Under the pieces are notes generated by a model. The model did not search any database. It was not told the DNA's origin and saw only the letters and a list, made by a program, of their open reading frames with translations. A DNA stretch of 64,000 nt from Acidobacteriaceae bacterium (GTDB lineage Bacteria > Acidobacteriota > Terriglobia > Bryobacterales > Bryobacteraceae): NCBI GenBank assembly GCA_019240405.1, contig JAFAYL010000022.1, positions 1 through 64,000 of the forward strand, in the 5' to 3' direction. Made by a program: the position numbers and the translations under genes. Below, one piece after another: positions 36,410 through 45,024 of the stretch (the first letter of the stretch is position 1; each line of letters starts with the position of its first letter).

Positions 36410-38671
36410 TTGTCAGCAGCAAAAGAAGAATTGAGTAGGCCCGCACGCTGGCCGGTTGGCGGGCCTTCTTCCTTAGGCCGGCCGCGGCCACTTGATTTCA
36501 CGCAAATACTACGAACTTCGCAACGCTGCTGGCCACTAGGCATCGTTGTAAGCTGCGTGTTGCTTGTCCATGAATTGGCGCGCCCGACGGCATCTTTGCC
36601 CGGCTTGATCACAAGCCCGATCGATGAACGTCAACTTGTCACCCTTGCTGGAAACACGCGCCCTGAAGCCAACGTGGACACCGATCATGGCCGCGTCGCG
36701 GACGGCTTCCGAATGGAACACGTGCTGCTGCAGTTGAAGCGCTCTCCCAAGCAAGAGCTTGCCCTTCGTGCTTTCATTGACGAACTGCATAATCCGGCAT
36801 CGGCAAATTTCCATCACTGGCTAAGCGCGGATGAATTCGGAAAACAGTTCGGCCTGGCGCAGCCAGATCTCGACGTCATCGAACGCTGGTTGGTATCGCA
36901 CGGTTTTCAGATCAACGTGGTCTATTCAAACCGTCAGCTTATCGACTTCTCGGGCACGGCCGGACAGATACGCGCCGCTCTGCATACTGAAATTCACCGC
37001 CTGATGGTGAATGGCGAAGAGCATATCGCTAACATGAGCGATCCCCAAATCCCCGCTGCCTTGGCACCGGCTGTTGCAGGCCCGGTTTCACTCCATAACT
37101 TCATGCCACAACCGTTACGTGAGCCACACGCGGGTTACACCTTTGTTCTGGAGAAAGAGAAGCTTTACGGCATTGTGCCTGGGGATCTCGCCACAATTTA
37201 TAACCTCACGCCACTGTTCGAGGCTGGTGATACAGGAAAGGGCCAGACCATCGCTGTGGTGGAAGTGATGGATATTTACAATTCTTCCGACTGGAACACG
37301 TTCCGCAGTACGTTCGGGCTCGCGAGTTATACCTCGGGTTCCTTGACAACGATCCATCCGGCCCCGAAGAGCGGCAATAACAACTGTGCCGACCCGGGTT
37401 ACATTGGCTCCGACGCAGAGGCCGTTCTCGACGCCGAATGGGCCAGCGCTGCTGCCCCTGACGCGACCATCGAATTAGCTTCTTGCGCCACAACCACAAC
37501 CAGTTTCGGCGCTTTGATTGCTGTTCAGAACTTGATCAACGGCACGGCTGTATCGCCCGACATCATCAGCATCAGCTACGGGGCTTGCGAGGCGAACAGC
37601 ACAATCGCAAACTCCGCGTACAGTTCGGCCTTCCAACAGGCTGTTGCGCAGGGTGTTTCAGTTTACGTCGCCGCCGGCGATTCTGGGGCCGCTTGCAATT
37701 ATGGCAGCGTGACAGGAATCGCCGTAAACGGGATAGCTTCAACCGCATATAACGTTGCAGTTGGTGGTACGGACTTCGGAGACACTTATAGCCAGGCGAA
37801 TAGCGCTTATTGGAATTCAAACAACAGCGCGGTATACGCCTCCGCGAAGAGTTACGTCCCGGAGATTCCATGGAATGACACCTGCGCCAGTGTGCTCCTC
37901 GCCGAATCACGCGGGTACAAAACGACGTATGGTGAAAAGGGTTTCTGCAACAGTGACACTGGCGCTCGCCTCAACTGGACACACGCCGGCGGCGGCGGAC
38001 CGAGCAATTGCGCCACTTTCGATCAGAAGACATGTGGGGGTTGGCCCAAGCCCTCCTGGCAAGCCAGCGTGGGCGGTATCTCCAACGACGGGGTTCGCGA
38101 CCTCCCCGACATCTCCCTCTTTGCCGGCAAAGGCATGTGGGATCACCTCTATGTGTATTGCGATTCCGCATTTGCTCCCTGCACGGATAAGCCCGACACT
38201 TGGTCTTACGACGGCGGGACGTCATTTGGCTCGCCCATAATGGCGGGAATTCAGGCGTTAGTGAATGAAAAGGTCGGAGAACGCCAGGGCAATCCAAATT
38301 ACATGTATTACAAGCTCGCTGCCGAAGAATACGGCGCCAAAGGCAGCAAACACTGCGATTCGTCAAACGGCAGGGCGGTTGCGGAAAGTTGTACGTTCCA
38401 CGATATTACGATGGGGGATAACGACGTCGCCTGTTCCGAGAATAAAAGTACTGGCAATAATAACTGCTTCATCCCTTCGGGCGAAACGGGTGTGCTCTCA
38501 CTATCCTCCGACACATATCAGCCGGCTTTTGAAGCTGGAATAGGCTGGGATTTCGCGACGGGCATCGGAACAGTGAACGCTTACAACCTTGTGAACAACT
38601 GGGCATCTGTGATTTCGAAATCCGCGACTCTGCCCGATCGCGACCGGCGTATCAAGCTAGGATGGCACTGA
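36410..38671 (+). CDS. S53 family serine-carboxyl peptidase (sedolisin) with activation propeptide
   Basis: Secreted acid-type protease. After an N-terminal hydrophobic stretch (about residues 42-56) comes a pro-kumamolisin activation domain (about 95-225, including NPASANFHHWLSADEFGKQF). The catalytic domain carries E-A-V-L-D (SDAEAVLDAEW) as the Glu/Asp pair and GTSFGSPIMAG with the nucleophile Ser, plus SISYGACE and AAGDSGA; the calcium site is near GIGWDFATGIGTVN. The start is uncertain: TTG 36410, TTG 36431 or GTG 36557. A terminator-like hairpin lies within the first 60 bp of the longest frame, favouring a later start. The protein has many Cys and lies after the DsbA-like gene. Confidence 0.88.
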   Translation: MSAAKEELSRPARWPVGGPSSLGRPRPLDFTQILRTSQRCWPLGIVVSCVLLVHELARPTASLPGLITSPIDERQLVTLAGNTRPEANVDTDHGRVADGFRMEHVLLQLKRSPKQELALRAFIDELHNPASANFHHWLSADEFGKQFGLAQPDLDVIERWLVSHGFQINVVYSNRQLIDFSGTAGQIRAALHTEIHRLMVNGEEHIANMSDPQIPAALAPAVAGPVSLHNFMPQPLREPHAGYTFVLEKEKLYGIVPGDLATIYNLTPLFEAGDTGKGQTIAVVEVMDIYNSSDWNTFRSTFGLASYTSGSLTTIHPAPKSGNNNCADPGYIGSDAEAVLDAEWASAAAPDATIELASCATTTTSFGALIAVQNLINGTAVSPDIISISYGACEANSTIANSAYSSAFQQAVAQGVSVYVAAGDSGAACNYGSVTGIAVNGIASTAYNVAVGGTDFGDTYSQANSAYWNSNNSAVYASAKSYVPEIPWNDTCASVLLAESRGYKTTYGEKGFCNSDTGARLNWTHAGGGGPSNCATFDQKTCGGWPKPSWQASVGGISNDGVRDLPDISLFAGKGMWDHLYVYCDSAFAPCTDKPDTWSYDGGTSFGSPIMAGIQALVNEKVGERQGNPNYMYYKLAAEEYGAKGSKHCDSSNGRAVAESCTFHDITMGDNDVACSENKSTGNNNCFIPSGETGVLSLSSDTYQPAFEAGIGWDFATGIGTVNAYNLVNNWASVISKSATLPDRDRRIKLGWH
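36436..36470 (+). terminator. Rho-independent-like terminator after the DsbA-family gene
   Basis: AGGCCCGC at 36436-36443 pairs with GCGGGCCT at about 36457-36464, followed by the pyrimidine-rich run TCTTCCTT. It begins 28 bp after the oxidoreductase stop and falls inside the 5' part of the peptidase frame. Confidence 0.55.
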
Positions 38672-38697
38672 GAACTGAGATGATATTCGAAGCCATT

Positions 38698-39474
38698 ATG
38701 AAACGATTGTTTGGGGTGACCTTTAGCTTTGTCGCCACGCTGATGGCGCAGCAAGGCACGGCGCCAGCGACGTCTTCACAAACACCTCTGCTCCCGCAGA
38801 CGGAAGTGGACTCTGCGGTTCAGCAGTTCGAGGCGGCCTTTGCAGCCGGCTATAACGGCGGCGATGCGAAACGAGTCGCCGACCTCTACACGGACAATGC
38901 AACTCTGCTAACTGAATCCGGTATTACGATCATTGGCCGGGAACGGATTGAAAAAGCTCTCGCCGCAGGTTTTGCGCAGCGCAAAGACGCCAAACTCGAA
39001 AATACGCCGCAAAACTCGGTGGCCGTTTCGCGCGACGTCATCGTCACGCAGGGGCTCTCACGCTTGACTCCGGCTGACAACGCGCAACAACCTTCGGAAT
39101 TCCTGTATACGAGGGTTCTGACTCGGCAGGAGGATAAATGGCGAATCGCCGTGGCGCAATATGCTCGCCCCAACCCCTGGGTTGTGACTCTTCCCACGAC
39201 ACCTGTTGGGCATACTAGCCCTCCAAAGAAGGTGAGCTTAACGAACACAGGAGCGACCGCGCTCAGGATTCGCAATATGACCTTGAGCGGAAGGGCAGTC
39301 GCTGATTTCACCAAGGTGGGCACGTGTACGCGTCCGGTTCCGCAGGGGGGAAGTTGCGTGCTGGCTTTCACGTTCCGTCCGACGAGCCCCGGTCCCCGCA
39401 AGGCAACACTCTGGTTTAACGACGATGCCGGAACCGGCCCCCACGAATTGAGGCTCGTTGGCACAGGCAAGTGA
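38698..39474 (+). CDS. Secreted SnoaL/DUF4440-like protein fused to an ASH domain
   Basis: Two-part exported protein. From ATG 38698 a signal peptide (MKRLFGVTFSFVATLMAQ) is followed by an NTF2-fold, DUF4440/SnoaL-like domain at about residues 40-150, with FEAAFAAGYNGGDAKRVADL, LYTDNATLL and a C-terminal W-R-I-A-V-A-Q-Y strand. Residues about 160-258 form one choice-of-anchor-D/HYDIN-like ASH unit (KKVSLTNTGATALRIRNMTL ... CVLAFTFRPTSPGPR). The ASH unit is the same module that is repeated ten times in the next gene. Ligand or enzyme activity is unknown. The frame extends 12 codons upstream over the peptidase end. Confidence 0.75.
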   Translation: MKRLFGVTFSFVATLMAQQGTAPATSSQTPLLPQTEVDSAVQQFEAAFAAGYNGGDAKRVADLYTDNATLLTESGITIIGRERIEKALAAGFAQRKDAKLENTPQNSVAVSRDVIVTQGLSRLTPADNAQQPSEFLYTRVLTRQEDKWRIAVAQYARPNPWVVTLPTTPVGHTSPPKKVSLTNTGATALRIRNMTLSGRAVADFTKVGTCTRPVPQGGSCVLAFTFRPTSPGPRKATLWFNDDAGTGPHELRLVGTGK

Positions 39475-39636
39475 GTTGGCAGGAAACATGTGGTGCCAAC
39501 CGGGCCTCTAGTACTTTTATAGGATCTAGCTGCGAAAAGTTGTCATCAAAGCGACGTCATGCAACGTCTATACAGCAGGAATCTGTCCACAGAAATCGGT
39601 GCCTAAGGCGCGGCTTTCGGTTGGACGATAAGAAGA

Positions 39637-39701
39637 GCAAGAGCAGCGAGGGTGCATGCGCGTCCTCCTCTGACGTCACTTTGCATGCACCCGGCTCTTG
39701 C
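39637..39701. terminator. Two-part inverted repeat between convergent genes
   Basis: GCAAGAGC (39637-39644) and GGGTGCATGC (39650-39659) are matched in reverse by GCATGCACCC (39683-39692) and GCTCTTGC (39694-39701). The stem would carry an internal bulge and a 23-nt loop. It lies in the 273-bp gap where the SnoaL/ASH gene and the giant ASH gene converge, so a bidirectional terminator is the simple reading, though no clear T-run is present. Confidence 0.5.
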
Positions 39702-39747
39702 GCCTAAGGACCCCTCCTCTAGGCCCATAAGCGGCAACTCGTTGGAT

Positions 39748-42700
39748 CTACAATCCGGTTCCCTTTAAAGGGATAATTTGCGGACTGGTTATGTCGCTAT
39801 CCGTGATGATTACTTCCGCTGTTCGATTTCCTTTGGCCTTTGGCATTAAGGTCACAGTGATCGTGCAACTCTTGGATGCGGCAAGGCTACTGCCGCATGT
39901 TTTTGAAAGGTGGTAGTCAGCCGAATGGCTCCCGCCAAGGGCTATGCTTTTGATGGTCAACGTGGTCTTTCCGACATTGGTTAACGTGATGCTCTGAGCC
40001 ATACTGCTTTTGCCTACCGTGGTGGAGGGGAAGGTCAAACTGGTCGGAGAGACTTTGGCCTGGGTGGCGGAGCCAGTCAAACTAATCAACTGCGGGCTCC
40101 CCCCTCCGTTGTCTGCGATCGAAACATCGGCTGTCCGCGTCCCTGTGGTCTTCGGTTTAAAGGTCACGCTTACAGAGCAGCTCGCATTCTTTGCGAGTAC
40201 GCTGCCGCATGTCTTCGATAGGGCAAAGTCGCCTGAATCACTGCCCGTCAAGGTAATGCTTGTAAAGGTAAGTGTGGTTGTTCCGACGTTGGTGATCGTC
40301 ACACTCTGCGGGCTCGAGCTACTTCCGATTTTCGTCGCCGGGAAGCTCAAACCTGATGCCGATAACTTAACCTGCGTCCCGGTGCCCGTCAAATTGATCG
40401 ACTGGGGACTACTGGCGGCGTTATCAGTGATTTTCACTGTTCCCGTCCGGGTGCCTTCAGCCGTGGGCTTGAATGTGACGTTGATGGTACAAGTCGCGTT
40501 TACAGCGAGGGAACTGCCGCATGTGTTGGTCTCGGAGTAGTCTCCGCTCGGCGCGATGCTGGTGATGTTCAGCGTAGCTGTCCCAGTGTTTTTGAGCGTG
40601 ACCGGCTTTGCGGCACTGGTGGTGCCCAGCAGTTGGGTGCTGAACGTGAGACTGGTTGCGCTCAGATTTACGGCCGGCGCAACGCCCGTACCGGTCAGGC
40701 TGATGGATTGCGGACTGCCTGACGCATTATCAGTGATTGCCACTGTGCCCGTGCGCGTGCCTGTAGCGGTCGGATGGAACGTGACGTTAATGGTACAGTT
40801 ACCGCCCGCTGCCACGGAGCTACCGCACGTGTTGGTTTCTGCGTAATCGCCGGTTGCGGCGATGCTGGAAATCGTCAGAGTTCCGGTGCCGGTGTTCGTA
40901 AGCGTAACGGGTTGGGCACTGCTGGTGGTGCCAACCAGTTGGCTCGCGAAGGTGAGGCTGGTCTTGGATAGGCTGACCGCAGGCGCGACGCCTGTACCGG
41001 TCAAGCTGATGGATTGCGGGCTGCCTGACGCATTGTCAGTGATTGCCACTGTGCCCGTGCGCGTGCCTGTAGCGGTCGGATGGAACGTGACGTTGATAGT
41101 ACAGTTTCCACCCGCAGAAACGGAACTACCGCACGTGTTGGTTTGTGCGTAGTCGCCCGTTGCAACGATGCTGGAAATCGTCAGAGTTCCGGTGCCGGTA
41201 TTCGTAAGCGTAACGGGTTGGGCACTGCTCGTGGTGCCAACCAGTTGGCTCGCGAAGGTGAGGCTGGTCTTGGATAGGCTGACCGCAGGCGCGACGCCTG
41301 TACCGGTCAAGCTGATGGATTGCGGGCTGCCCGAGGCATTGTCGGTGATGGTGACAGTGCCGGTGCGCGTACCCGTAGCGGTCGGGTGGAACGTGACGTT
41401 GATGGTACAGTTGCCGCCCGCAGAAACGGAACTACCGCACGTGTTGGTTTGTGCGTAGTCGCCCGTTGCAACGATGCTGGAAATCGTCAGAGTTCCGGTG
41501 CCGGTGTTAGTAAGCGTAACGGGCTGGGCACTGCTGGTTGTGCCAACCAGTTGGCTCGCGAAGGTGAGGCTGGTCTTCGATAAGCTGACCACAGGCGCTA
41601 CGCCCGTACCGGTTAGGCTGGTGGATTGCGGGCTGCCCGAGGCGTTGTCGGTGATCGTGACAGTGCCGGTGCGCGTGCCCGTAGCGGTCGGATGGAACGT
41701 GACGCTGATCGTACAATTTCCGCCCGCTGCCACCGAGCTACCGCAGGTATTGGTTTGTGCGTAGTCGCCCGTAGCAACAATACTGGAGATTGTCAGAGTT
41801 GCGCTGCCGCTGTTCGTAAGTGTGACGGGCTGAGCACTGCTGGTTGTGCCAACCAGTTGGCTCGCGAAGGTGAGGCTGGTCTTGGATAGGCTGACCGCCG
41901 GCGCGACGCCGGTTCCCGTCAGGCTGATGGATTGCGGGCTGCCGGAAGCATTGTCGGTGATGGTGACAGTGCCGGTGCGCGTGCCCGTGGTTGTGGGTTT
42001 AAACGTAACGTTGATAGTGCAGTTTCCACCAGCAGAGACGGAACTACCGCAGGTGTTGCTCTGGGAGTAATCGCCCGTAGCAACAATGCTGGAGATTGTC
42101 AGAGTTGCGCTGCCGCTGTTCGTAAGGGTGACAGGCTGGGCACTGCTGGTTGTGCCAACCGGTTGGCTCGCAAAGGTGAGGCTGGTCGTCGATAGGCTGA
42201 CCGCAGGCGCGACGCCTGTACCCGTCAGGCTGATGGATTGCGGGCTGCCCGAAGCATTATCGGTGATCGTGACTGTACCGGTGCGCGTGCCTGTAGTGGT
42301 CGGATGGAACGTGACGTTGATTGTGCAATTGCCGCCCGCTGCAACAGAACTACCGCACGTGTTGGATTGCGCGTAGTCGCCGGTGGCGGCGATGTTCGAG
42401 ATGGTAAGAGTTCCGGTGCCGTTGTTCGTGAGGGTAACGGGCTGGACACTGCTGGTTGTGCCAACCAGTTGGCTCGCAAAGGTGAGACTGGTCGTCGATA
42501 AGCTAACAGCCGCCGCCACCCCTGTTCCCGTCAGGCTGACGGTCTGCGGACTCCCCGACGCATTGTCGGTGATTGTTACTGCGCCTGTGCGAGTGCCTGT
42601 AGTCGTGGGACTGAATGTGACGTTGATCGTGCAACTACCAGTGGGCGCAATCGAGCCGCTGCAGGTATTCGTTTGCGCGAAGTCGCCGGTGACAGCGATG

Positions 42701-43470
42701 TTGGAGATGGTAAGCGCCGCGCTCCCACTATTGGTAACGGTCACCGGTTGCGCGCTGCTTGTGCTGCCAACCTGCTGGCCAGGGAAGGTAAGACTCGTGG
42801 TCGACAAGCTCACGGCAGCAGCAGCAGCATTCAAGCCCACCGCATCTAACGCAAAATCGCTGCAGGTTCCGGGGCACTGCGAAAGAGTAAACACAACGGA
42901 GGTGATGTTCGCGCCAGACTGATCGAGCAATCCGATATAGACTGCGTCACCATTCGTGTCACTTGGCACCGTGAAGACGCCAAGCGAAGTAGCTCCGTTA
43001 AAGGCCTGGACTTGCGCAGTGAATTGACCCGGCGTGTCAGTCTGAATCAAGGCACCGGCGCCGGCAACAGGATTCGTGAAAGTCAGCGCGACCGGCCCAT
43101 TACCTCCGTTCGCAGCATCCGACGTCCAAAGCAAAGCGTCCTGCGCTGGAAATCCCGAGCCGGTCCAACTGCAAGGCGAACCTCCGCAGACAACCGAAAC
43201 AATGCTATTAGGACCGGCGAGACTCACGCTCACCGAATTGCCCTTGGTTGAGGTGACATTGAAACTGGCCTGAACGACGGTCCCGTCGGCGCCCAGTTGG
43301 GACCAATTTACGAAATCCGTGGCATTTTGCGCACTCTGACTGGTAACCAGAGTGAGCGAATCGGCCGAAGCAGAAGCGGCCCCGAAGAGCATCGCGACCA
43401 AACATAGTGCCGCGAAACGAGAAGTTGTGCGTGCGCTCATTTGCTTTTCAATCCAAGATGTGTGCAGCAT
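39748..43470 (-). CDS. Giant secreted ten-repeat ASH (choice-of-anchor D) protein
   Basis: A 1240-residue exported protein. A signal peptide (residues about 11-35, LCLVAMLFGAASASA) is followed by a 220-residue N-terminal domain (SLTLVTSQSAQNATDFVNW onward) and then ten ASH/HYDIN-like immunoglobulin-type repeats of about 102 residues. Each reads S-L-T-F-x-x-Q-x-V-G-T-T-S-S-A-Q-P-V-T-L-T-N, a T-C-G-S-S core, and T-G-T-R-T-G-T-V-x-I-T-D-N. Repeats 2-7 are near-identical, while 8-10 diverge. The DNA period is 306 bp. I chose ATG 43470 because GGAG lies just upstream and the longer frame would run into the neighbouring gene. Likely an extracellular surface scaffold; partner unknown. Confidence 0.85.
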   Translation of the reverse strand: MLHTSWIEKQMSARTTSRFAALCLVAMLFGAASASADSLTLVTSQSAQNATDFVNWSQLGADGTVVQASFNVTSTKGNSVSVSLAGPNSIVSVVCGGSPCSWTGSGFPAQDALLWTSDAANGGNGPVALTFTNPVAGAGALIQTDTPGQFTAQVQAFNGATSLGVFTVPSDTNGDAVYIGLLDQSGANITSVVFTLSQCPGTCSDFALDAVGLNAAAAAVSLSTTSLTFPGQQVGSTSSAQPVTVTNSGSAALTISNIAVTGDFAQTNTCSGSIAPTGSCTINVTFSPTTTGTRTGAVTITDNASGSPQTVSLTGTGVAAAVSLSTTSLTFASQLVGTTSSVQPVTLTNNGTGTLTISNIAATGDYAQSNTCGSSVAAGGNCTINVTFHPTTTGTRTGTVTITDNASGSPQSISLTGTGVAPAVSLSTTSLTFASQPVGTTSSAQPVTLTNSGSATLTISSIVATGDYSQSNTCGSSVSAGGNCTINVTFKPTTTGTRTGTVTITDNASGSPQSISLTGTGVAPAVSLSKTSLTFASQLVGTTSSAQPVTLTNSGSATLTISSIVATGDYAQTNTCGSSVAAGGNCTISVTFHPTATGTRTGTVTITDNASGSPQSTSLTGTGVAPVVSLSKTSLTFASQLVGTTSSAQPVTLTNTGTGTLTISSIVATGDYAQTNTCGSSVSAGGNCTINVTFHPTATGTRTGTVTITDNASGSPQSISLTGTGVAPAVSLSKTSLTFASQLVGTTSSAQPVTLTNTGTGTLTISSIVATGDYAQTNTCGSSVSAGGNCTINVTFHPTATGTRTGTVAITDNASGSPQSISLTGTGVAPAVSLSKTSLTFASQLVGTTSSAQPVTLTNTGTGTLTISSIAATGDYAETNTCGSSVAAGGNCTINVTFHPTATGTRTGTVAITDNASGSPQSISLTGTGVAPAVNLSATSLTFSTQLLGTTSAAKPVTLKNTGTATLNITSIAPSGDYSETNTCGSSLAVNATCTINVTFKPTAEGTRTGTVKITDNAASSPQSINLTGTGTQVKLSASGLSFPATKIGSSSSPQSVTITNVGTTTLTFTSITLTGSDSGDFALSKTCGSVLAKNASCSVSVTFKPKTTGTRTADVSIADNGGGSPQLISLTGSATQAKVSPTSLTFPSTTVGKSSMAQSITLTNVGKTTLTIKSIALGGSHSADYHLSKTCGSSLAASKSCTITVTLMPKAKGNRTAEVIITDSDITSPQIIPLKGTGL
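39760..42820. repeat. Tandem 306-bp coding repeats
   Basis: Ten consecutive copies within the ASH gene, about 3.06 kb in all. Copies 2-7 (about 40.6-42.5 kb) match so closely that the opposite strand shows the same open frames every 306 bp. The outermost copies are the most diverged, a pattern expected from unequal exchange or gene conversion in the middle of the array. Confidence 0.85.
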
Positions 43471-43490
43471 GTCTATCTCCTCGATCTCCT

Positions 43491-44717
43491 CTACGGGGTA
43501 CATGCGGCGCCTGCATCGCTGGTGAACGAGCCGCCGTCGGAATACATGCCGCCTGCAGCGATCGAAGGATCCTGATCGTAAAACCACGAGAAGAAGGCCA
43601 GCTCCTGCAGGTTGTAGCTGAAGCCGTTAGGCATAGTCACAGGAGGAGAGAGAGGGGGGCTGCCGAAGAAGGCATCACCCACTTCGTAGTTGTTATCGCA
43701 ACTCCCATCAGCGGGGTTTGTCCACCCTGGAGTGGGGTTGCCGGTATCCGGATCATTCATCCATTCGGCAACTTCGTGGCTTAGGACATAAACATCCGAT
43801 ACGTACAGATCCTGCCACTCTCCACTGGTATCGAAATCAGCCACGACATAGGTCTGCAGCGAATTGGAAGAATCGTAGTAGGCGCCATGATCGCCAAACG
43901 CCGTTGAGCCGTTGTAATTCATCACCACGCTGTCGAAGATAAAAATCGGGACGCTACCCGGGCCAACGCCGGTTCCCTGGCTCTCTAATGCAGGGATAAG
44001 CGTAGTGGTGACATAGTTGTCCCACCAGAAGTAATCAATCTCGCCAGACTGGCATGAGCCTCCGATAATGTAGCCATCAGCAGCCGGGACTTGAACAACC
44101 TGGCCTAAAACATTGTTGAGGTTCAAGATGGTGTGATAGGGCGTGATCAAGTTCGAGTTTGGAGAGACATATTGCCAAAAATTGGCGCGCTGGAACGCGT
44201 CCGCGTACTGCGTGGTGCCCACATCTACGGGATTGTTGCCATTGGCGTCAGTAAACGTGAAGTCGGTGGTCTGAAACATTGGCGACTTTTGGACCAGATC
44301 GACAACAGTGTCGCCGGCACAAGGATCGAACGCGGTGGGGTCCTGAACGGAGCCATCCGAGAAATTGAAGATCACGGGAACGAGATAAGCCTGGATTGTG
44401 GTTGTTCTCTTGCCGTTATTGAAGGGGCTCCGGCCCACGATAGTGCCCGAATAATTGTTATTGTCTTGGCCTGCTACGACGTTGTAGGTCCAGAGGGGGA
44501 GCGAGGGAGAACTCGGTCCATTTGGGCTGTTCAACCCCGCATTGGGTCTTGGCGAATTGGGTCTTGGGATTGCTTTGTGGTGAATCGGGTCGGCTCGCTT
44601 GACCTTCTTGGATGGTTGCAGGCGGCTTTTTTGTTGTCCGAAAGCTGCTTGTGAATTAGTAAAAAAGAATACGATTGCGATCGCGAATATGAATAAGAGG
44701 GTGCGATGAATTTTCAA
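43491..44717 (-). CDS. Secreted hypothetical protein with an HEVAEW metal-site-like motif
   Basis: Exported protein of about 408 residues. The start TTG 44717 follows AGGAAAGGAG at ideal spacing and opens a signal peptide (IHRTLLFIFAIAIVFFFTNS); an ATG 56 codons further upstream has no such support. Near residue 318 it has LSHEVAEWMNDP, then PGWTNPADGSCDNNYEVGDAF. The layout S-H-E-x-A-E-x-x-x-D-P ... G-W ... E-x-G-D resembles secreted proteins of the phosphate-induced/EXORDIUM kind and some zinc-peptidase-like families, but activity is not shown. It is followed 21 nt later by the ASH protein and is probably cotranscribed with it. Confidence 0.72.
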   Translation of the reverse strand: MKIHRTLLFIFAIAIVFFFTNSQAAFGQQKSRLQPSKKVKRADPIHHKAIPRPNSPRPNAGLNSPNGPSSPSLPLWTYNVVAGQDNNNYSGTIVGRSPFNNGKRTTTIQAYLVPVIFNFSDGSVQDPTAFDPCAGDTVVDLVQKSPMFQTTDFTFTDANGNNPVDVGTTQYADAFQRANFWQYVSPNSNLITPYHTILNLNNVLGQVVQVPAADGYIIGGSCQSGEIDYFWWDNYVTTTLIPALESQGTGVGPGSVPIFIFDSVVMNYNGSTAFGDHGAYYDSSNSLQTYVVADFDTSGEWQDLYVSDVYVLSHEVAEWMNDPDTGNPTPGWTNPADGSCDNNYEVGDAFFGSPPLSPPVTMPNGFSYNLQELAFFSWFYDQDPSIAAGGMYSDGGSFTSDAGAACTP

Positions 44718-44979
44718 AATAACTCCTTTCCTAACTTGCGGATACACCGCTAATGGGCGTTCCCAGTCATACGCCGTGATCCGGCGTGCATTCGGCCTCG
44801 GCGCATCTCCACGCAGACGGGAGGGCCGGTAAGCTTCAGTAATGAATGGCTCTATGCTACTACGTTTAAGGAAAGAATCTAACACCGGTCACGCATCCGT
44901 AGTACTAGCTTTTCAGTAGCCCCGTACTGCCCCGAGAAGCGCAGTACTTCAATCCAGAAAAGAAGGTCGCGGGGCTAGT

Positions 44980-45005
44980 TTGACGCTGGACTGGAATGCT
45001 ATAAT
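44980..45005 (+). promoter_or_regulatory. Promoter of the arg operon (extended -10)
   Basis: TATAAT at 45000-45005 is preceded by TG two bases upstream (TGCTATAAT), an extended -10. TTGACG at 44980-44985 is close but only 14 bp away, so the extended -10 probably drives recognition. Transcription would start near 45012, only a few bases before the argF ATG at 45017. Confidence 0.65.
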
Positions 45006-45024
45006 TATTCACGGTTATGAATAA
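45005..45024 (+). promoter_or_regulatory. Candidate ArgR operator overlapping the argF start
   Basis: TTATTCA at 45005-45011 and TGAATAA at 45018-45024 are perfect half-sites of the ARG-box consensus (TGAATAA-TTATTCA), separated by 6 bp. They overlap the end of the -10 and the ATG. Orientation is that of inner halves of two adjacent boxes. argR is the fourth gene of the operon. Confidence 0.5.

Noticed and set aside
33780-39474. Reading the secreted-protein block as a toxin delivery or contractile system
   Set aside because: No sheath, tube, toxin, immunity or secretion-machine gene was found; the content is signal-peptide proteins only.
39760-42820. Regular repeats that could suggest a CRISPR array
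   Set aside because: The period is 306 bp and the repeats are coding and contiguous, with no short direct repeats or unique spacers.
40010-42922. Series of plus-strand open frames of about 96 residues opposite the ASH gene
   Set aside because: They repeat every 306 bp in register with the coding repeats and lie antisense to a protein with a clear signal peptide and Ig-like units. They are a by-product of the repeat composition.
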